A stretch of DNA of 64,000 nt from Pomphorhynchus laevis. Lineage: Eukaryota; Acanthocephala; Palaeacanthocephala; Echinorhynchida; Pomphorhynchidae. A program made the translations under genes and the position numbers. The notes under the pieces were generated by a model. It did not search any database and had not been told where the DNA came from. It saw only the letters and a list, made by a program, of their open reading frames with translations. This document shows positions 57,041-64,000 of this stretch, one piece after another. The stretch covers positions 18,597 through 82,596 of the forward strand of contig WNNJ02000521.1 of assembly GCA_012934845.2 (NCBI GenBank), given 5' to 3'. Each line of letters starts with the position of its first letter. The stretch's first letter is position 1.

Positions 57041-57393
57041 TGACTACCAACTCTTCGCCTTTTGAAATTTGACTTATCCGAGATTCGAGCTGTCGGTCTC
57101 CGTACTTGGCTTGCGCTTTTGACTGCTAGGCTACGAATCCAGGATTACCAGATTTCACACAGTATATGAAACCTTCCATCATGATATCCAGAAACTGCAT
57201 TGTCCGAGATGCTTCTCTGGCATGCTTATTATAGATTTTATCGTATTAGATCATGAAGATCGATTGGAATCGGGACTGGTGATCCTTTGATGGATTCTTA
57301 TTTATGTAACGAATAGTTGCTAGGTCACACGAGGTGACTTTCGCATTGAAAACCAGCTACAGAATCCTTCCTTAATGATATACAATTCCATAC

Positions 57394-57485
57394 ACCGTGA
57401 CTACTAACGGCGCCATTGCTACACCCGTTTTCGTTTCGCCCGCTTTTTGCCACATGTTGGTAGCCCCGGGCTCGTCAGAAGGCTG
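57394..57485 (-). ncRNA. candidate type I hammerhead in S repeat, unit 3
   Basis: CTGACGA, GCCCG/CGGGC, GAAAC and GTC all intact. A change in the stem I strand (ACGG for AGGG) removes one pair relative to unit 1. Confidence 0.55.
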
Positions 57486-57940
57486 ACTACCAACTCTCCG
57501 ACTTTTGAAATTTGACTCTTCCGAAATTCGAGCTGTCGCTCTCCGTACTTGGCTTGCGCTCTTGACTGCTAGGCTACGAATCCAGGATTACCAGATTTCA
57601 CACAGTATATGAAACCTTCCATCATGATATCCAGAAACTGCATTGTCCGAGATGCTTCTCTGGCATGCTTATTATAGATTTTATCGTATGAGATCATGAA
57701 GATCGATTGGAATCGGGACTGGTGATCCTTTGATGGATTCTTATTTATGTAACGAATAGTTGCTAGGTCACACGAGGTGACTTTCGCATTGAAAACCAGC
57801 TACAGAATCCTTCCTTCATGATATACAATTCCATACACCCTGACTACTAAGGACACCATTGCCACAACCGTTTTCGTTTCGCCCGCTGTTTGCCACATTT
57901 TGGTAGCCACGAGCCCATCAAACAAGTGTTGAATGATTTG

Positions 57941-58150
57941 ATATACAACCAGAAGATCCTGACAGTCAAAAAAGTTTATACTTTAAAAACTTAAAGCCCT
58001 ATAAAACTTATATTAGTAAAGTACTAAAATTTAAACACATTTAAAGAAAGATTGTAGGGTCAACACTATTTTAGTAAAACTATATCCATCCTGATCTGTA
58101 TTTAAATTTTTAAATATTTTTAAATTATTTGGTAACTACTAGAATCTTTA
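57941..58150. other. A+T-rich spacer
   Basis: Contains a partial third copy (CATCCTGATC..TATTTAAATTTTTAAATA, 58,085-58,130) of the inner part of the foldback element that follows. Confidence 0.45.
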
Positions 58151-58786
58151 GAAAATTAACATGCTACCATATGTTACTTACTATATTTTAATTATCTAAA
58201 GATGCTAGCAGTTACTAGCGAAATATCAAAATGATTTTTCTTGTCGTTTAACTATACCTGATAGTTCCTGAAAATTAAAAAATTTAAATATTGATCAGGA
58301 TTGGTATATTCATTGTAATTATTTATAGATAGGATTAAAATAGCGTGCAGAATAACATTCTCATCAAATTTCAATGATAACAATGACTTCACAGGTATAT
58401 CAAGTTAAATATGAAGGAAGAGCCGTCACTTCCAACGATGATTTAAATTTGTTATTATAAATGATTTCAATTAAATTTGCAAAATGTAAGACGAAAGTAG
58501 TTCATTAAATCTAATTATAAGAGCATTAGCAAGGCTACTCGCTGTCGCGTCTAGATAGATTGAGAATGTTATGAGAATGTTATTCTGCACGCTATTTTAA
58601 TCCTACCTATAAATAATTACAAGAAATAAACCAATCCTGATCAATATTTAAATTTTTAAATATCCAGACGCTATCAGGTATAGTTGAACGACAAAAAAAA
58701 ATCATTTTGATATTTCGCTAGTAATTGCTAGCATCTTCAGAAAATTAGCATATGGTAATTAATATATTGTAGCATGTTAATTTTCC
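58151..58786. mobile_element. foldback (inverted-repeat) non-coding element
   Basis: Outer ends GAAAATTAACATGCTAC (58151-58167) and its exact complement (58770-58786). Arms of about 210 bp continue inward with small differences (GATGCTAGCA.TTACTAGCGAAATATC, ATAGCGTGCAGAATAACATTCTC) around a ~200-bp centre. No coding capacity. A MITE-like or foldback DNA element is likely; no clear target duplication is visible. Confidence 0.8.
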
Positions 58787-60955
58787 TGTTTGCCTATTAT
58801 TTCGATCTGATTATTTTGCCACGCTAGTCCAAGTTATCGCAAAATCACACACTATACATGATTTTTATTAGTAACAGCTATTAAACTATTAAGAATAATT
58901 TAAGATGTTTTCCAACTTTATTTAGTTTAAAGCTTTTATAAATTTACTTGATTTTGCAGATGAGCAAATCTAAAAAACAAAATCTTTATTTTAGTGTTTA
59001 CAATGCAAGATTAATTTCTGCTGATGCAAATTTAATATTCCAAAGTTCTGATTCGATATTTACACACCTGTACGTTCCTTTTATTTAACAAACTATGTTT
59101 CAAATGTTTCTTAATAATACTGTCGGATTGTTTGTTTTAATGATATTTTAAATAAAATATGCTATCATTAGTATCTGTTTGCCTTAGAACAAATGAAATA
59201 CATGATATGATATTTAGATCTTAAGTGATATTTAATTAAAAAATAAAAAATTAAATTTTATCAAATAAAAAAATAGATCTCATTGCCTTAATTGGCAAGC
59301 TAAATTAGCTGTTGTAATTTTAAACTTCTATTTTATTAACTTACACAAATACTATTTTTAAGTAAAATGTTAATTCATTAATAAATTTAATATTCCCTAC
59401 TATTTGTAAGTTTCACCGCGTTATGAAATGCAATCAGAGTTTAATTAAAATTTTTTTTTTATTTAAAATGCAAGCATTGGTGAAATTTAAGTTTGGAACA
59501 TTATTCATGTGCCAAGCAAACTTTATCTACCAAGAGAAATAATATAAAACTTAATAGTTATGGTTCGTAAATAGTAAATAATAAAGTGAATTGTAAATGA
59601 TTGAATTGTAAATGTAATAATAAAGTGAATAGTACAGTTTCTAATTTAATTAATAAATTTAAAATTTAATTAATAAATTAATTTATATTAAAATAAAAAA
59701 TTAATTTAAATAAATTATTTTATTAAATTAATAAATTAAAAAATGCAATCTGAGTGCATCTAAAATTTTGAAGATTTTATTTAAGCAAAGTAAAATGATT
59801 ATATACTTGAAATAGTTATGTTTTGTAAATAGTACATGCAATATTTAATTTAATTAAATAATAATTCAATTAATAAATTTAATAATAACTGATTGACTAT
59901 CGAAATAAAACAGTAGAACACATATTTCGTTGCTTAACAAAAATTTTATCGATAATAGACTGCTCAATTATTATGTTACTGATAATGGAATGCTCAATAA
60001 TTTTATTATTAGCGATGGAATATTAAATGATTATATTATTTATTATGGAATTATCTATTAGTGATTGAATTAAGTTTTTTTCTAGTGCTCTTATTGTAGA
60101 AGCTTAAAAACTGAAAAGAAATAATTCCTAATTAATTAAAAAATACTTGATTAGTATACGGTTGGTCTTCGCTGTGTAATATTGATGGATCATAGTGTAA
60201 TCTGATCAAAGCAGATGTAATTTGATAACAAAGCAGAATCGATTTTAACGCCAATTTTGAATTCTAATAAAGGGTATTTCGTTTATCAATTAATATAAAA
60301 AAGCAGCTCGAATAAAATACTTATATAAATAATCTTTATTGTCTAGATATGCATTCGATAGTTTATTAAAAATATGTTTCTTTAATTCAAAATGTTTAAT
60401 TTACTATTGATTTTATACTATGTTCTCATTTCTTACATTTCCTATTCATTTCTTCGAAAAATTACATTGCTATCTAATAAAATCATAAAATTATGAGCGT
60501 TAAATAATGTTTAGAGAATTCACGAGAAATTCGATCAACTCAAATGTTGTGTTAACTGTAAATATACCCGGCAATATGTAAGTTATTATTTGTAATCATG
60601 GTTTTGAGTTAATATTTGTTTGATTTGTGAAATCACTATCCTACTAGATTTAAAGTGAGCTGATAAATACGCTTTGATTGTCTTCTTGTAAGCCTTATCT
60701 TTTCGATTCCGTAAATCTTTAATCAGTGGAGCCAATCAAATAGGATCACGATTTGTCAACTTAACCTTGTTATCAAAAAATGGCTAAGCTTCCCTTTTAT
60801 CAAACACAGTATGGTCAGAAATTGGACCCTAAATAAGAGTACACGGGAAAACCAACAATACTGAATGATCAGACCTACTTGTCTGGATTGATTTTCCAGC
60901 CCCAATCGTGTAAACAGTCACATTAAAGTAAATTTATCTAATCCTGCACTATGTA
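58787..60955. other. A+T-rich non-coding region
   Basis: No gene recognised. Repeated AATTAATAAATTTAA low complexity at 59,640-59,730. Short local repeats around GTAAATAGTA at 59,565 and 59,825. Confidence 0.5.
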
Positions 60956-61650
60956 AGTCTGCGTGGTAAACCGACAGCTTCGCCTGAAGACTTAACTCTC
61001 GCTTCACCACGACAAATGTGTACAAAGAACGCATTGCTGCGTTAGCTGCATAAACCGCTTTTCAATCCCCTTTATGTTCCTGCCGTTCCTCGAGAACAAT
61101 ACCCCAAGATACTTGAACATTCCCCATAATTTTCCTCAATCAATATTGGCATTGGCACCTGAATCAGAAACGAACACATAGAGACAGTCTTGGAGGAACT
61201 AACCAACATCCCTGACGATTGGAATTTTATCGTTAATCGATCTAGTAGGCATTGTAAGTCCTCAGAACAAGAAACCAACAAAACAACGTCATCTGCACAA
61301 AACAGATATGGTATCCTGATGGAACCGAACTAAAGACCAAAATCCGTCAGAGCAAGCCGTCTCGATATTTATTCTATGCAAACAAGGAACAAAATTGGAG
61401 ACAAAGGACAACCCTGACGAAGCTCAACACCTAATACAATGATTCAGGCTTCCTACCTAGAACACGAACACAACTCATACTTTGTGTATACAGCGAAGCC
61501 ACAGCTACTCGAAGATAGTGTGGTAATCCATATGTCCTTAGTACCTCCCAAACATTCCACGTTCCTACATGAAGGCTTGTTCGCTTCGGATGTATATGCT
61601 TTTTTTGCTGTCTTCGTACAACTGCCTGGTCATACGGCACCGACAATGAA
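60956..61650 (-). pseudogene. RTE-like LINE with internal endonuclease-RT deletion
   Basis: The minus-strand frame at 61431-61646 starts SVPYDQAVVRRQQKKHIH and reaches TSLHVGTWNV, the first block of an apurinic-type endonuclease (VGTWNVR). It then passes within a few residues to YGLPHYLRVAVASLYTQSMSCVRV, a late RT block, so most of the endonuclease and early RT have been deleted in frame. Next come a GCPLSPILF-like block and, near 61,270-61,300, a catalytic box reading CADDVVLLVSCSEDLQCLLDRL (in sense, ADDVVLL), then SSGMLVSSSKT (61072-61281). The 3' part is undecipherable past 60,960. Same family as 50.1-51.45 kb. Confidence 0.72.
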
Positions 61651-62060
61651 AACTCCTCCGGTCAATGAAGAGTTGACAATCGTTCTTAGCACTTGATTTA
61701 TATTTTGTAAATTTGTTGATTGTCATTTTCATTGTATTGGCTTGATTGTTCTCTATCTCCCGTTCCCGATATCCTTTGATAATCCAATATCACTACTGTA
61801 AGGAAACAGGTCTCTGAGACTCTCTTCCGCCTTTTCGTTTATTGTCCAATCTGCCTTCGGAGTCATCGAAGTGATTTTGTCTTTTCGGCTATTTGGTGTT
61901 CCCAATATCCTTTGATGATCCAACATCGCTACTGTAAGGAAACAGGCCTCCGTAACATTCTAACGCCTTTTCGTGACTATCGCTACGGGTGATGCTAGTC
62001 GACCAATTATTTAGCAGTTGATAGACGAATGTCGAACATACGTTGTATGGGCATCTCCAC
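61651..62060 (-). repeat. probable RTE 5' untranslated region with tandem block
   Basis: Upstream of the RTE ORF start. A block of about 50 bp (GTTCCC(G/A)ATATCCTTTGAT through CTGTAAGGAAACAGG) occurs at 61762-61816 and 61908-61951. Short tandem repeats are common in 5' untranslated regions of LINEs. Confidence 0.5.
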
Positions 62061-63015
62061 AAAAAGTCTAATTGTCGATAGGTGTCAGTTTAATACTTAA
62101 TCGACTGGCCCCTTGCGGCCCTAAAATATTTAATGTCAATTTAAATTTAAATGCATTTGTTAAAATCAATTTTATGAAATGTAAAAATACTTTATTTATT
62201 ATTGGTCATCTTTGTTTGGCCAATAAAGATAGCCAATTATCAATAAAGTACTTCATACTTTATTGGCCATCTTTAGATAAATCTTTTCGAAACTGAAAAA
62301 GAAATTCTCAATATTTATAGTTTGCTATGCATGCGCCATCACTGCAGAGTCATCATGTAATAATATATTTTCTTATGTGCCTGTATTATATTAATATATT
62401 ACATAATATATTCTTAATAACTAATAAATATGAACCTAATAAAATAAAACAGTTCTTACAATTTAAATCAATAAACAGAAACAGCCTTTCCTAGTCTTCG
62501 ACGATAGTCTTCTATGTCTCAGAGGGAACTGGCCATACTAGCAAACACCAACGCGACGCTTTCCGATTGAAGCAATAAGGGTCTGCCACACACCTTTGAA
62601 CTGAAACGCGACGCACGATGGTCGGTAGTCTCGACGTGATGAGCTTCAGAAATCTTAGTCTTTGCTATGGGGGACGTCCTCTTTGAAAAGAAGACTAAGG
62701 CGAATAGGGTTGCTTAATTAGCGTTTTATATGATAACTTAAAGTTCATTTGATTTTGTGGATTCCATTTTCTTTTTCCCCGTGTTTCCAACATTTATACA
62801 AAAATACTAGCATTGATGTGCCCCGCATTTCTACTAAAAAGAAAAAGAAAATACTCAGAAACGAAACAATCATACACTAAAATTTTACACACATTTTAAA
62901 ACAACAAAAAGAAAAAAAACACATAATCATAAAACAAAATAAAATTAAAATCATAAAATAAGTGACGAAAAATACGAATTTAATAATAAAAGTAATTTAA
63001 AAGTAGAGTAGTGAA
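62061..63015. other. unassigned, with a G+C-richer island
   Basis: 62,460-62,710 is richer in G+C than its surroundings (ACGCGACGCTTTCC, AAACGCGACGCACGATGG), with a loose inverted pair TTAGTCTTT/AAGACTAAG at 62,655-62,700. No frame is convincing. A near-repeat of TACTTTATT..TTGGCCA(A/T)C around 62,185-62,275 makes a hairpin-prone stretch. Confidence 0.4.
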
Positions 63016-63205
63016 TTAATAATTTAATCTAAATCAACGGAATGATTCAAACTCACTAAATGCTGAGCAACAGCACTAGAATTGGTCCCTTTTAGTACAT
63101 TGTAATTATGTTGTTAAATACGCTTAACCAAACCTTGACCCGTTTGGCTAACATATACCTGTTCGCATTATTTACAAGGTATTTTATAAGCAATTGCATC
63201 TTTGT
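63016..63205 (-). pseudogene. Penelope-like GIY-YIG nuclease fragment
   Basis: The minus strand reads DAIAYKIPCK, one stop, then CEQVYVSQTGQGLVKRI, another stop, then HNYNVLKGTNSSAVAQHLVSLNHSVD. This is the GIY-YIG pattern of Penelope-like polymerases (VYKIPC..C...YIGQTGR.L..R..H ... N.SA.A.H....H.ID), with the YIG glycine and the arginine replaced. It is too short for the ORF scan and clearly decayed. No RT is found next to it. Confidence 0.65.
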
Positions 63206-64000
63206 TAAAATCTGGTTTACGCTAAAAATGTTGTGAAGTTTAGATCTGTTGATCTGTTGCTTATTGTATTTGTAGATGAAATCAAAGCTTAATCGTCGTC
63301 AAAATTATTTTTGAAAATGAAGAAGATTGTGGGTTTAGTATTTATCAAATGCATAAGAGTTTCTCTTGCTTATCAATGGCAAATGAATTATTTCACTTTT
63401 GAAGGTTATATTTGTGTGAGACGATTCTTTTCGATAAACAATGTTTTGTTGCCATATGAATACACTTTTACAATCCTCGCCAGATATTTTAGTTCAAGTT
63501 GGCTGTTTATCTTGGATTAATATTTAATTAAATATTAATTAATTTATTAATTAATATTTAATTATTTAATTAACTGTGAAATATTTTAAAATAATAGTAT
63601 TTAAAATAATATTCATGTATCTTTGTAATTAAATAATTGTTAAATGTGACATATTCGGTTAAGCAAATATTTTTAATCGTAGGAAATATAATAATCTGTG
63701 CTCATAAATTTGATTTAAAAAATAATTAAGTCTGAAGGCTAAATTATAATTGTTCATTGTTTAGAACCAGCACAAATAACGTGTTTAGATCAAATGCCTT
63801 GGTGATTGTAAATGCACGTATTCACTTTATGTAAGTATTTATTGACATGCGTTGTTTTTATTTCAATATTTTAGAAATAAATATTGTGATACTAGTTTTA
63901 ATTTGATGGAAACTTAACTAGTTTTGAATGAAATTGTACGCATTGACATTTTTGTTGTTTTAAGATAAATCAGATTTTAGCTAAAAATTATTTAAAGACT
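63206..64000. other. A+T-rich non-coding region
   Basis: No gene recognised. TTAATTAAATATTAATT palindromic low complexity at 63,515-63,570. Confidence 0.45.

Larger units (their letters stand above)
56361..57940 (-). repeat. S repeat array: ~442-bp tRNA-like/hammerhead units
   Basis: Tandem, minus strand, 3.6 units: the marker ATGAGATCATGAAGATCGAT recurs at 56361, 56804, 57245 and 57688, spacing 443, 441, 443. Each full unit reads, in sense, a tRNA-like head with A box TAGCCTAGCAG and B box-like AGCTCGAAT, then the hammerhead region, then CTTTCGCATTGAAAACC/GGTGAC sequence with a GTCAC..GTGAC hairpin. Units are about 95% alike by eye. No coding frame. The last unit breaks off near 57,930. A pol III-type head plus hammerhead in one tandem unit is the organisation reported for schistosome Sm-alpha repeats. 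Confidence 0.85.

Overview
This is animal (metazoan) nuclear DNA, A+T-rich and almost entirely made of transposable-element remains and satellite repeats. I found no host protein gene, rRNA or canonical tRNA gene. The element families (I/Jockey-like, CR1/L2-like, RTE-like and R2-like LINEs, a Ty3/gypsy LTR element, Penelope-like GIY-YIG fragments and hammerhead-bearing tandem repeats) point to an invertebrate. I cannot name the phylum from this sequence alone.

Layout. 1-1.84 kb: minus-strand I/Jockey-like LINE. 2.74-9.94 kb: minus-strand CR1/L2-like LINE (copy A) split by a young gypsy element (2,894-6,814) with identical 98-bp LTRs and a 5-bp target duplication. 10-18 kb: further LINE remnants (copy B at 12.49-14.93 kb, an older copy at 16.19-17.96 kb) and a fossil RNase H/integrase-like scrap. 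18.27-30.79 kb: a composite repeat block. A homogeneous 357-bp satellite (about 17 near-identical units plus diverged ones) is flanked by inverted copies of two other repeats. One is a ~463-bp unit carrying a compact type I hammerhead ribozyme. The other is a ~442-bp unit with tRNA-like A/B boxes and a second hammerhead candidate. Long (TA)n tracts sit at the joints. 30.8-31.3 kb: an inverted LINE scrap. 32.97-36.40 kb: a nearly full-length R2-like LINE with zinc finger, YMDD reverse transcriptase, zinc knuckle, nuclease-like tail and an unusual acidic C-terminus. 36.4-40.2 kb: A+T-rich, no genes. 40.2-42.65 kb: plus-strand CR1/L2-like mosaic with a 57-bp perfect palindrome. 44.2-48.4 kb: plus-strand I/Jockey-like LINE split by a minus-strand RT/RNase H element with hepadnavirus-like traits. 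50.1-51.45 kb and 61.0-62.06 kb: RTE-like LINEs. 53.4-57.94 kb: diverged satellite relatives, a Penelope-like GIY-YIG fragment, and a tandem array of the tRNA/hammerhead repeat. 58.15-58.79 kb: a foldback element. 63.02-63.2 kb: a second Penelope-like GIY-YIG fragment.

The most notable content is the set of short tandem repeats with self-cleaving RNA motifs. They resemble the retrozyme/Sm-alpha type of non-coding circular-RNA element. They lie in one block with Penelope-like fragments, a family known to carry hammerheads. The hepadnavirus-like RT fossil and the gypsy element with an apparent self-primer are the other leads. All family calls come from reading motifs by eye; no database search was run.
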